NCBI GenBank assembly: GCA_008360975.2
Contig: CM039193.1
Location: 17,405,389-17,469,388, forward strand
Reading direction: 5' to 3'
Length of the DNA stretch: 64,000 nt
Source of the DNA: Lichenostomus cassidix
Taxonomy: Eukaryota > Chordata > Aves > Passeriformes > Meliphagidae
Positions 11,713 to 24,245 of this stretch are shown here, one piece after another. Position numbers and translations under genes: made by a program. The notes beneath the pieces were generated by a model that saw nothing but the letters and a program-made list of their open reading frames with translations, had not been told where the DNA came from and searched no databases. Positions within the stretch are counted from its first letter, which is position 1. Each line of letters opens with the position of its first letter.

Positions 11713-14461
11713 CATCATTTTTATTAAAGCTATTAAGGTTCCAACTTTGGCAATTGCTTCTTGGAGATTTTTCTATATTTTCCTATTTTTTTCCTGGGAA
11801 GTTTGGCCTGAGAACTCTCACCCCAACTGCCCCAACTATTCCAGGACAACAGCAAGATCAGGAGAAGAGAAGTCATGGAGCTGTGCCAGGTTCCTGAGCC
11901 CAGGTTCCCTCACTGCACACTGAGCAGGGCACAGAACACCAACATTCCAAGGCATCTTTACATGCAGGGAAGGACTGCCTGGGATGGAATTTCCACCTTG
12001 GAGCAGGAAGCAGGGAGCAGCTCCTTGTGCTGTGGTAAATGTTTCAATAACATGCTGTGGCCAGCAGTCTGGGAGGAAAGATCTAATAAAATTTAAATAG
12101 ACCATTCATCTTCCCTCTCTGGTCTGCACTGCAGCAAAGCACCAAGAACTGAACAGTCTTAAGTCTTGACAAGGACCTCGCTCGTTTATGGGCTGCAGTT
12201 AATTAATAACAGAAAGCAGAAGCTGCTGCAGCCTTTGTCACCTTTCATTTGGAGAAATAAAACAGCTCTCCAGAGCTCGCTGTGGTTATAGCCACGTTTC
12301 TTCAGGGAAGTAAAAGGAAGATGATTGATTTGTTAAGCTTCCCAGAGATAAAGATCTCCATGGCAGAGGGAAATTAGAGATTGGGATTTTAAAGTGCTTA
12401 TTCTGGACTGTTGGGGTTTTATTACCAAAGCAGGAAGTCTGTTGGTATTAAATCAGAAATTATAACACCTAGGGAAAGTTTTGTTTTATTCATGGAAAGA
12501 CACAAACTTATGAATGACAGTGAAAAAGCCCCACAAATAATAACCCCATGGTTTTTATTTTTAAATGGGGAATTTGCTGTGGGTTGTTCATCTTCCAGAA
12601 CCTGGAAAAACCTTTCCTAGTCCAAATTTTGTAGAAATAGGTATGATTTTATGAATTGTTACTTTTTGAGGAAATCCCAGTTGAAAAATGCTCACCTAGG
12701 TCTGCCCTTCAGCTCTATGCTTAAGATGTGTGGGCAGACAAGGCTGGCTTCATTCCTCTGAGCTGCTCAGAATGGCTCAACTCCCAGATCATTCCCTTCT
12801 CCTGAAGGGAATTTTGAAGCTTTCCCCACTCTTCAGGGATTTTAAAAATGTGTGTAAATATATTAGGTGGAGTATCAAGGGAAAACCTTGAGAGTATAGG
12901 GAAGAAACATGGTTTAGGTCTTTTAACTTGCTCAGCCTGTTGCAACAATTGGGATATTTCAGGTGTCACTTTGGGTGCCCAAAAACTGAGAGGGTCTGAT
13001 ATCAATAAGTAATTAATAAACAAATAGGAATCACACCATGCTCTATTGATAAGATATGCAAGTCTAATTTAACAGATCATTTATGGAATTCTTTACTGCT
13101 TGTATTCCTTTTTAATATATAGTTCATTGTGACTCCTCACCAATCTGTGAGATGTCTTCTGCAGGTTTATAATAACATTTTTAATGGATTTTTCTTCTTG
13201 CTTTTTTGGCCAAATTAATGTTTGATTCAAAGCTTAGTGCCTGCTTAAAAAGAAATTTGCGTGTCAAAGGCAGCCAGTCCTACAGTAATTTGTGAAACAG
13301 ATTAGCAAGTTATTACCTGTAATTAGCAGCAGTTCACAAATATGACCCATTCAGAGTTGTGGAATCCCTTAATTAAAATCAGTTTGTACAAGGGAATATT
13401 TAACACAATGCTAAAATTTCCCCAGTTAGCCATCATGCTGTTTTTGCCATTAACAAATTACAAATTTCTGGATGTCACCATTAATTGATAACAGGGAGGT
13501 CCACAAGTCCCTTATCTCTTTTGAAATAAACAGAGCAAAAACTCCTGCAAATTAAAACCTGGCAGTTCGTATATTCTGCTAAAATTAGGAAATTCATTTA
13601 AATGCAAATTAAATATGCACAGAGTTAAGCTACAGAAAATGAAAATATGGGAAAGTGAAGGTTCTCGGAGCAAGGTGGTGTCAGGTCTTCTCAGGCACAG
13701 ATTTACACAGCCAGACTTCTGTCATCTGAAAGCTCTGCCACTGAGGAGTTCAGGGTGGGTTCAGTACAGGCTTTGGTGGATGTGTCTTTTATAGACATTT
13801 CTTTCTGTCTTTTGTTTTGGGGAAACAAAATCAGAGCCTCGGGGCAGTGGAGCATCTTTTTCACATTTAAAGCTCAGAATTAGTAACCCCAAAAATTATC
13901 TTGCGCTTAAAATTGAGTATGCGATTTAAGCTTTTAGCACCACAGTTTTTGATTAGGCAGAGGGTGAGAATATCTAACTGTACACAAAGTAACCAAGTCT
14001 TTCTCCTACTTTATTTCTCCTTGGTTCTCAGATGTTTTTTATGTTAGCAATAGGTAACCCCTGCAAAAGAACACAGTTTCAGATTTTCCTAGAAAGACAC
14101 ACATTTAACATTCCTTTGTACTTGCTCTTCCTCTTACTCTCATATAGAGTTCACGCTCTTCTCAAAAGCTGCAGGTCCCTGACAAAAACCCCTCCTTTGT
14201 TTCATAAAATTTGTACTTGTTAAGTTTAGGAAGCATTGGAGGAACAGCAAACAAACAAAAGCAAACCCCACCAAAAGGAGACCTCCCAGAGTTCCTTTTT
14301 CTTGGTTCTGTTGAGGTCTCTCACTTTTGTCAGAGGATTTTAGGAGTGAATATTTAATGGAATCACTTGCAACTTTTTATTACATTAACCCCAGCAACAG
14401 TGGTCTCAAATGAGCCACTTGTATGCTGAGACAGAAAAAAAAACCAGAGTGATGACTCCAA

Positions 14462-14645
14462 ATTGATAGCAGCAGTTAAAAGCTTATCAAAATAATCTCA
14501 GAGGTATTTGTCCATCACACAGATCTCTGAAGGTTTTTTTGGCTTACTTTTATGGCTGGTTGATTGCTTGGTTGGTTTTTAAGAAGTGTTTTCATGCCAG
14601 AGCAGAGCCCAGCAGCCTAAGGCTGGATTTGTGCTCTGCTTCACT
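14462..14645. repeat. Dispersed repeat copy B (shared with 11520-11712)
   Basis: This is the second copy of the repeat. It carries TAGCAGCAGTTAAAAGCTTATC, GTATTTGTCC, CAGATCTCTGAAGG and GGTTGGTTTTTAAGAAGTG in the same order and orientation as copy A. The similarity fades on both sides. Confidence 0.75.
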
Positions 14646-16585
14646 TGGAGGGGCTACAGCCTCCAGAACTGGGGCTTAATTTGCATGGCAAGACAACCTT
14701 TTCCATCCCCTTTTAATTAAAGGATTGTCGCAATTTCTGAGATGTGCCAAAAAGTGACACGTGCAGGGAGAAGTGTTGAGCTTTCAGCATTGCTCGGGTG
14801 GCACGAGGGCAGGAAGTGTCATTTCCAGGCTGCAGTGTCACCCAGGGCTTTGCTCTGCGCTGGCACAAGGCCATGAGCAGCTGTAATTGTGTCACACCAA
14901 CGTGAGACACTCAGCAAGCTCAGTTCAGTGCCTCTCACAGCCATTTCCCAAGAGAACATTTTAAAGACAGTTTTGTTTCACTGTTTGCAATCTCTTGTAT
15001 GTGAAGAGCTTTTATATTTCTTACATATTTAATTTTCTATTAATGAAATAATTCAGAATTTAGAGTTAAAACTTGAGGTCAAATCTTAAGTTTGGATGGA
15101 AATTTTTCATGAAGAAAAATGGGAATAATTTTCTTTTAAAGAAAAAATCTATTTCCATAAATGTTAAGGCAAAGACTGCTGCCCAATACTGATGTACATT
15201 CAGATCACAGACTAAGCCCAGTGAGCATTTTCTGTGCAACAAGGTCCAACCATCACAGGAGGAAATGGAACAAGCAGAACTTAAATCAAATCCACTGCTA
15301 AAATTCTGTTTATAAAAGTAGCACCACTGAACCAGAGACCCTACTGAAGCCTAGGAGTTACCATTGGTTTTCACCAATGTTAGACAAAACCCTGCTGGGA
15401 TATGTGAAAAATCAAAATCAACTTCTGTATCTCCTCCTTGAAGGATAATTAAGTAGCTTTAGAGTCTAAATATAAACCTGAGCCCTCAAGCAGAGATGTG
15501 CCATGGCAAGAAGGGTTAGATCCTAAAGCACAAAACAATTTCCTTTCAAGGGTTGTGGGATTTATTTAAACCTGATACAAAAACGTCGAACTCCATAATT
15601 TTGCAGCAATCCTGCTGTGGAAAGTGGAAGCCCTGCGTATGGCTCTGCTCTCTGACCTAAAACCCAGGGGAATTCAGCCCTGAAATGGAGCCTTTTGTGC
15701 AATGGGAATCAGGCCTGGGTGGTGCTCTGCTTTCCGTGCTGCTGTGGTCTGAGTTTGCAGCAGCACTCGCAGGATTTGCTGCATCGTTATGTGGAAAGAG
15801 AGTAGCACAGATAATGTTATGCATCCTTTTCACTCATTAAAGCAGAAAACTAGAAATTAGATTTTTTATACTTCTTTTTTTAAACTTTATCTTTGAATTT
15901 GCTCAACTTCTGCATCCTACTCTCCAGAACATATGAGGCACAACATTTATAGGTGACTCCAATATAGCATCTCTTGTGGAGATCTAATCTGATTTACCTA
16001 AAATTGGGAGGCTTCAAAAATAAACAAATAGCAACAAAAACAATAGATGTTTTCTATTTCAAAGCTTTACATATGCAATAGTCCTTGACCAAACTCCTTT
16101 ACCTCTGTACAGCTTTAGTCTTGATCTAGAATAGTCTCAGTTACACCTAAGAGTTGGCATCTCTTTGCAAAATTGACCTCTTGTTTACAATTTTATACTA
16201 ATCACCTTACTGATCTTTCAGTATTGAATTTATTTGCTGTTGCAGTGCCCTACTCTCTACTGTCTGAATATTAAATGTGTTTGTTTTCCCAGAGGGCTAG
16301 AGAACATTGGACAAAAGGGTTCAGCAGGAGAGAGTGAAATAAAAAGAGGTTGTGAGTCTTTAACCTTGAGCCTGAAATGAATGTGAACCAAACTCCAGAT
16401 ACTTGGCTTAGATGAAGCCAGGTAAACATTCGAGTATAAGCCCACACACTACCAACCAGAACACAGCTCTTGGTGCTTACCAGGCTTTGGAGATTTTGCT
16501 CAGATGGTTCTACTTAGGACTGACATTCTGCATATCACCTTTTTCTTCTGATGGGAAAAAAAAAAATTGTAGTATCTAAAATTCT

Positions 16586-16631
16586 ATTTCTTTTTTTTTT
16601 TTTTTTTGTTTTTTGTTTTTTTGTTTTTTTC
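16586..16631. repeat. T-rich tract
   Basis: Seventeen T residues (16591-16607) are followed by TG-interrupted T runs to about 16631. It is simple sequence within the last ATP2B2 intron. It could be a remnant poly(A) tail on the minus strand, but no retrotransposon body is recognisable next to it. Confidence 0.85.
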
Positions 16632-19600
16632 TTGCCTGATGCAGTATAATAAATCTGACTTTCAAGGTGGGATGAAGCTGAAGAGTTTTTTTCTGTTACA
16701 GCTCCAGAGAAGAAAGAAGTGGAAACTTATAGCAATGTCAAAAATGTCCTGAAGTGTTGTCCCCGCAGTCTTTTGTTAAAAGCAGTTCATTTTTTTCTGT
16801 TGTCTCCATTCCTGTGAGAAAAGGGAGCTGTATCTCACTGTTTGTCTTCCCTTGGCATTGTCAGTCTCATAAAGAACCGCCATGACATGAACTCTACATA
16901 GTTCATACTAAACCAACGCCTCCCAGGTTCTATCCATCACGGATGTCCCTGCTTTTCCATGCTTTTACAGCCATAAACATCCCAAGTTCATCTGCTTTAA
17001 TTGATATTCCAAAAAACAACCTGGGTGGGCTGTGTTTCAGCAGAGCCCCTAAACATGTTTACATCAGATATTAGTTCAAATCTTGAACTTAAACATGCAT
17101 TAAAAGAATTTGTGCTGTTGGGCCATGTAACTCTGGGTAGATAATATTTTTAAAATTGGGAGTTGGATCAGCTATCATAGGTAGATTAAATATTGTACTA
17201 TTATGGTAGAGAAATGAAAATGCCACCTTTATATGCAACAAATCTTCTGCCTTTGTTTCCACTAAGTTTTGTCCCTGTAAGCAATAATTTGGTGCATTGG
17301 GGGACAGACTGTGAATGAGATTTTGAATTGTATTGTAATGCAGAAAATCCATCACTGAATGTGGTGTGACACCAAAAAAATAAATGTTTTCTTCTGGATG
17401 CCAAGCTAAGTATGCAAAATTTCAAGCTGAGGAGGGAGTTTCCTCCAAAGTGAAAAATGAATGGAAAACAAATATACCTCTCTGTAGAGAAATTTTAAGT
17501 AAAGATGTGGGTTTCTACAGCTCCCTTGTGAAGAAAACTTTATAGAAGTCTAATTTTATTTATTCTCAGCTTTAGGGACTTACCCAATTTGGCCCTTACA
17601 TTACCATTGCCTTCAGAAGATGAACTACCTTAGGTATCAGCAGAGCTGAACCAGTTCTAAGCTAATATTTCCAGGAAAATCCAATGTGAACAAGTAGAAG
17701 CCATTCTAGAACCATCTAAATGTTCCTGCAAGACCCAAACAGGCCAGACCAAAAACTTTGCCCCATACCTTCACCCAAAGTGAGAGACTGCAGTTCTCTC
17801 TTCAGCCATGAAGCTAGAAGTCCTTATTGCAGTGTTTGTTTCCCTGCAATGGCTCAGGGATGAATCCAAGCAGCCCCTGCAGAGCCCCAGATCCAGGGCA
17901 TGGCAGGATGTTTGCTGAGCTGCCTGTCAAACACCACTGGAATCTCTAGTTTTCCCTGGATTGACTAGAGGCTTGGAATTAAATCCAAAGGAGATGCCAA
18001 ATGTTGGTATTAAAGCAACACAGATGCTTTTCCTGCTGTGGGATATGGAGCTCACAAATTGAGTTCCTCGCTTGCTAAGCCACAGAGGCTTCAATGCAGT
18101 TTGTGATGGAGAAAAGCTTTCCTTTCATTGGATTCTGCTGGATCTGTTCAGGATAATATCAAACCCTTTTATTGAAGTAAAAATCTACCTTCACTAAGAA
18201 GAATCCAGCTGACAAATAGAACCTGTGCTGATGCAATAAGAAGTAGCTCTTTTCAAGATCATGGAATTATCTTGATTATCTTGTTAATTGATAAGCCCTA
18301 GCACTCAGCTGCAGCTGAAGAGGTGACTGGTATTTGTGTTTAGAAAGTAGAAGTAATGGGGAGATGTACAGAAATGTCACCTCATCAGCCCATACTTTAA
18401 AATACCCACATCACAAAAAGTTTCCTGATTTAAAATAGGGCAAGATGGGAATATGTTTTTAAGGCTGCCTCGACAATCATACAGTTTTTTTCATCATTTG
18501 GACTAATTACCCTGCACTTTAAGATACAAGCTAGACAGGCATAGATAGTGCAGGTATTAGTTTGTCCCCTTTTCTGTCTTCAGCAGTGCAGATGAGTCTC
18601 TTACCCCACTCTGTGCCTCTGCACAGCCCTTACACAGCTCAGCACAACTCAGAGGTTCAGCTCTCATAAACCCCTGGGGTTTAACTGCAGGAGCTCTCTT
18701 AGGTACACTTAGGTGTGATTGCAGTGGATAAAACTGATGCAAAATTTATTTGTTGGTTTTATTGTGCAAGACAATCTTCCCTCTTGCACCTCTGCCAACC
18801 TAAAATGTTCTCACACCCAAGATCTGGCTAAGCCCTTCTGTACCACTCCTGTCTTCCTACTTGGAGCAGAAGCAGTCAGACAAACTACTTTTTGTACTGT
18901 ATCCTGCTGTTACCACATGGATGTGTGAAGGGAAGGGAGAGAGTTTGGGCTGACCCAAGGATCTGAAGATGGCAGGACTTCAGCTGTTAAGGTTTTTAAA
19001 AGATGGTGAATATCCAAATTGAGACAGCATAAACAAGGACCTAGCTCAAAGAGAAAAAACCCAACAAGTCAGCCTGTTCCTCAAATGTGCTGAAATTCTG
19101 TACAACTCGGCCAGCTCCAAGCACAGGATCAGCTGGACCCCACAGCTGGACCTCTGTGGCCCTATGCCATTACTAAAGTGCAGTCTGCCAAGGAAAAGAG
19201 GAATTAAAGCTTTACAAATGAGTGGTGTATCAGGCCAACCAACAATGTGCAGCATATTTACATGTAAAAAGATCCACATGCCAACCACCAAATCATTTCA
19301 AATGTGTGTGGAGAAGCTTTCACAGTACCTGCTTGCACCTTTTCTGCCTCTGCCTGTGTTTTAGTCTCCCCCCTGAGAAACGCTCAAGGTTCGCTCATGG
19401 ACTACATGGAAGTAGAGGGATAGAACTCATACTTAGTCATGAAACATTTGCCAACAGATCACGTTTTGCCATTCTGTTTTTTCCTCTTTGCCCCTCCACC
19501 CCCTTCCAAAAAGTTCTGTTTTTTCAGCAGTAACCCAGCACAACCCCTCCCTTCTTTTGAGAACTGGTAGGTCCCTGGGACATAGAGAGCATCCCTCCCT

Positions 19601-20518
19601 TTGCCCACCCACAGAGGACGTAGAGTCCCTGCTCCTCTCATTTCCTACTGGGAAAGCCGTGGGCACCATGCCTGAGAGTGGCTGGGCTGAGTCTTGAGTT
19701 GATTTTCACCTCTGTTCTTACTGCCAGCTGGTTCCTGGCATTAGCTGGCCCCTGGCACAGGTCACTGACCTACCTTAAAGACTGCATACATGGCATAAAC
19801 CGTGTGGCTTTCAGCATTTAACTGCACGACTGAGACACCAAATGAAAACAGCTCGCTGTTAACAATGGGACTCAATTCAACCCAACAATCAATACATTAT
19901 TTTATATACATGTTCTTCTATTTACTAACAAGCTAAATGGCTAGAACAGTGGGTCTATACTCGAGTGTTTACCTCACATCTGCATGAAGGACAAATAAAA
20001 GTTGGTTCAACGATACTATGTTCACATTATCCAGGCTTCCAAGTGTAGTTGTTGTGTGCAAGTTATCTCTGTTCATGTGGTAACTGTGATTTTTTTTTTT
20101 TTTCCCCTGTGGTAGCATGATTACGCTTAGTACTTTGTCTGCTTGGCTTTTTGTGCTCTTGGCTGCATCCATTTAGATTTTGCTTTAAAACATTGATATT
20201 CTAGTTTTTACACTTGGCTCCTGTGTGTGTCTCATCCGTACCCATCCAGCCGTGTCCGTGTTCCGTGCTTTTCTGTTTGTGAAGTGTGATATGTTATGTG
20301 TAATGGTTTTTTTTTAACAACAATTCAAAAGAGACTTTTTTAATTAAAAAAAAGCCTTTCTACTTACTCACTGCAAAAAAAACTATCAACATGCATGGTT
20401 TGACATTTGCATTACAATTAACATGGCTTGTCTTTTACTAGGGATGTACCACACGAGTGGACCTTGGCTTTCTTTAACCACTCCTCCCCATCAGTTCTTT
20501 GATGGCTTTAAACCTTGA

Positions 20519-21031
<513 letters not shown>

Positions 21032-21564
21032 CTGAAAAGGTCACTGCAAAAAGAAAAAAAAAAATTATTAAAGTAAAATAAAATAAGAAACCCCACAGCA
21101 ACCGAGATATATAAATATATATATTAAAAACATTGCTGGCTGAAAAGCTGTTTGAACTCTTATTCACTCTGAGACAAGTGAATGAATTGTTGATTGCAAT
21201 GGTTTTGGGGAAAGAATGAATGGCTGATTTACATACCCCCCCTTGTTTCCCTTTCAGAAAAACAAAAACAAAAAAAAATCCTCCTGCATGAATGTACTGT
21301 ACACTGCTGGCCCTTCTTTCTCTCTTTTTTGTTTGTTTTTATTTCCTTTTTGGTTTATTTTTTTTCCTCCTTAAGCAGGAACTGCAGAGGACTTCTTTCT
21401 GAGGCTATTTATCCAATTCACTGGTCTGTGAGTTTTTTGAAATGCTTGTGTGGCATGGACTCAATTGTATAGATTAATTTAAATAACTTTTTTGAAGTTG
21501 CAAAGCTTAACTTGCACAGTAGATTTGCACCAGTTGGACAGAGGAACTTAAACATTTATGAGAC

Positions 21565-21656
21565 TATATATAGAGATATATACATATAAGTATATAGATA
21601 ATTAATTATATATATGTATATATCTATCTATATATATATAGTTATATATATATAAA
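21565..21656. repeat. AT-rich (TA)n-like low-complexity block in the 3'UTR
   Basis: About 90 bp consist almost entirely of A and T with TATATA, TATCTA and TACATA words. Near-palindromic TA runs could pair in the RNA. Confidence 0.9.
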
Positions 21657-21820
21657 GTTTCTTTGTTGGCATGTTGCCTTGTTTCTGCTCAAATTGCTCT
21701 GACTATTTTAACTTATTTATGTCCTAAAAAAGAATGTAATTTGTTTACAAACCTGTAGATAATATCCTTAACTATTTGTAGGGTTAAGAAAGCACTTCCT
21801 GCCGAAGTAGTATAAAAATG

Positions 21821-21841
21821 GCTCAGCTCAGCTCAGCTCAT
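21821..21841. repeat. Pentamer tandem (GCTCA)4
   Basis: Four exact tandem copies of GCTCA lie in the ATP2B2 3'UTR. It is a short microsatellite. Confidence 0.85.
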
Positions 21842-22086
21842 TGAAAATGTCTGTACTCTCGCACCCTGGATATTTTATTACAACCATGCTCTGATTTCTG
21901 CCTGATTTTTCTTTTTTTTTGGGTTGTTTTTTTCTTTTTTTTTTTGTTAATAATGTAGATATTGCTAGTAAATAACAAAAGAAGCCAAAATATAACACAT
22001 TGGATGTAGCATTGTGATCCTATATACAGGGAGGTAAACCAGGCTTCCTTTGTTTCAAATAAAAATCAAAATGATCAGGTTCTCTC

Positions 22087-22105
22087 TTTTTTTTTTTTTT
22101 TTTTT
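22087..22105. repeat. Poly(T) tract in the 3'UTR
   Basis: An uninterrupted run of 19 T lies within the 3'UTR, about 1.06 kb after the stop codon. Confidence 0.9.
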
Positions 22106-22907
22106 CCTTCCCTCTGATAATCTGCTTGGACTCGTTTTGGTGCAACATACAATAATGGAGGCTATTTCATTCTTTAGACATACAGCAATGGCTTCTAAAA
22201 CTATTTTTAGAGAGATATTAAATGAGTTTATAATTTAAAATAAGTTATATTTGGTTTGTCTATATGGAGATAAAAAAAATGTTACAATCTTGTGATATAC
22301 TGTGTTAATCCTTTTCAATTAGTAATTTAGGCATTTATTTCCTTATTATTTGCAAAGTATGGGCTGTTGGCATTTTGGATGAGAATCACTGTAGGTTGTT
22401 GCTTTGAGGTTTTTTTTAAAGAAAAATATAATTTCTGCACTACTAGGACTGAAGGAATCTTTATTAATTGTGTATTGAGATGTGCTTTGTGTGATTTTTT
22501 TTTAACCAAGCTTGTGTTCCTGTAGTAACACAGTAAAACATTATTTTACTTTCAGCTTTCTACCAAGAAAGCTGCTTTGAAAACCTGCAGTACGGAAGGT
22601 GAAAAACTATTTTTCAAGATGGTAACAGCCCTAAAAACTTTAAAATTATGAGCTTATACAATTGCTATGTCAACCACTTGAATGCTAAGCACTTTGTGGA
22701 TCACAGATTTTTCATAAATAATTTTTGTATTTAATATAAAGTTTGCTCGGAGACTTTTCAGCATATGATTTTTTCCATAACTGTACAGTGCAAAAGACAT
22801 TTTGAATTCCACAATTGATTATGCCAGGCGTGTTGGAACAAAACACCCTCAAACCATCTCGGTAAATTGAGTTGTTAAGGTGTTTCTGGTTGTCTTAAAG
22901 TTGGCTC

Positions 22908-22913
22908 AATAAA
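22908..22913 (+). terminator. ATP2B2: Possible proximal polyadenylation signal AATAAA
   Basis: A canonical AATAAA sits in TTGGCTCAATAAAGTGGTGC. It is followed by a marked change in base composition toward GC-rich sequence. Use of this site would give a 3'UTR of about 1.9 kb and would drop the three distal UGUANAUA words. Confidence 0.45.
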
Positions 22914-23109
22914 GTGGTGCATCTCTGCAGTCACAGCAACTAAACCAAGCCAGAACTCTCCAAACCAAGCTTAGACTCATGGCCAAACTGCAGCCTGAAC
23001 TCACAAGTGTGCAGGGTGCATCAGGACTCTCAGCCAGCTAAAGCTCCAAGCAGCTTCCCTTGCCAGCTGCCGGACTTTGGGCTAGGAGCTCCGATGGTTT
23101 TGGCTCAGC

Positions 23110-23270
23110 CCTAGTGGTGCGGGGTGCCAGCTGTCCCAGCAGCGTGTCCAGGGCCCTGCTGGGCAGCCAGTGGCCGTGGGGTGGCTGGCCAGTGTGGCAG
23201 GAGCCCTAGGTGTGCTAGCTGCCTGCCAGCAGCCGGGCGATGGCGAGGCGGGCAGGAAGGCTGGCTCTGT
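23110..23270. other. GC-rich patch inside the AU-rich 3'UTR
   Basis: About 160 bp rich in G and C with repeated GGCAG, CCAG and TGGC words, including GTGGCTGGCCAG, contrasts with AU-rich sequence on both sides. It could form stable RNA structure or be an insertion. It does not resemble the CR1 family. Confidence 0.6.
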
Positions 23271-23986
23271 AAATACCGTGATTCCCCTTGCTACACCACG
23301 GATTGGCTTGCATGGCCTACCTGGGATCTCTGGGCAGAAGACAAAAGTGTTATCTATTTACAGGGAAGCCTCTAGCTTTGGACTCGAACATCTACAGAAG
23401 CTATTAATACTGGAACAGTTTCTTTTCAGCATCTTAACACACTGACTGTTTGCCTTTTTGTTTTCAAACACTCTTCATATTTTTTCTTGGTCTCATGGGT
23501 TTTTTTTTCCAATTTTTCCTGTAGGAGTACCCCTCCCTAAGGTACCATTCGCAGACTTGAAAACTGTTAAGAAAATGAACACTGCATTCTGTGTATATAT
23601 AGTAAAACATATATAAACTGAGATGCATAGAAAACTTGGGCTTTTGTGAGCAGAGACTGTGCTTTATGTATATGATAAATGATAGACTTTTTTTTTTTTT
23701 TAAAGCAGAATAGCTATGACCTTTCAACTACAAGTCGTGCATCACAATTCCTTTCTTTTATTGCTTGACCTCTCTGTGATGGGAACAATGGATCAAAAAC
23801 CAAAATGATCAGTTTGTTAAAATTCCCTGCAATATATAAATGCTCGCTCTCTACGTACTGTACTTAGCAGCATGAGATTTGTGGACAACAATACAGTGGT
23901 ACATTGGCAATCCATCCCACTAGGGGTTATTAATATATGTTCATTCATCTGTTTTTATGAATTTTTTTATCTAGACAATAATTGTA

Positions 23987-23992
23987 AATAAA
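23987..23992 (+). terminator. ATP2B2: Probable main ATP2B2 polyadenylation signal AATAAA
   Basis: A canonical AATAAA lies in ATTGTAAATAAAGAACTTAC. The downstream sequence is U-rich and then GU-rich (TGTGATGCTGGAATGTTTGTGG near 24065). It overlaps a UGUAAAUA Pumilio-type word at 23983-23990. Confidence 0.6.
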
Positions 23993-24239
23993 GAACTTAC
24001 TCTGTCTGTTCATTTAATACTATGCAAAAGGTTATGCTTTCTATTGTTATTCTTATTCCTACAGTGTGATGCTGGAATGTTTGTGGTTTCAAAAAAAAAA
24101 ACAAACAAAAAGACAAAAGTAAGTAAAATATGTGATGTAAATTATTTTATAGTTTGAAACAAAATGATAAAGTTTTACTCTTGCTGCTTTCTGTCTAATA
24201 GATCTCTCTTGGCAGGAGCACAAGTGGAAAATTTAAAGA

Positions 24240-24245
24240 AATAAA
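24240..24245 (+). terminator. ATP2B2: Possible distal polyadenylation signal AATAAA
   Basis: A further AATAAA about 250 bp downstream of the main candidate could extend the 3'UTR. Downstream GU-rich sequence is less clear. Confidence 0.3.

Larger units (their letters stand above)
21032..24010 (+). other. ATP2B2: ATP2B2 3' untranslated region (probable extent)
   Basis: The region after the stop is AT-rich and has no further coding. The most likely end is just after the AATAAA at 23987, followed by U/GU-rich sequence near 24005-24090. Weaker alternatives are signals at 22908 and 24240. Visible contents are an AU dinucleotide-rich block (21565-21656), a CTCAG pentamer run (21821), a 19-T run (22087), a GC-rich patch (about 23110-23270), and six UGUANAUA words at 21615, 21754, 21954, 23268, 23592 and 23983, the Pumilio recognition consensus. 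The exact 3' end is inferred, not observed. Confidence 0.65.

Noticed and set aside
12635..12640. AG|GTATGA with an upstream CAG as the missing 55-nt exon
   Set aside because: The enclosed block (12599-12640) is 42 nt, not 55, and contains no PMCA-like sequence.
16586..16631. T tract as the poly(A) tail of a processed pseudogene on the minus strand
   Set aside because: No coding or repeat body is recognisable next to the tract.
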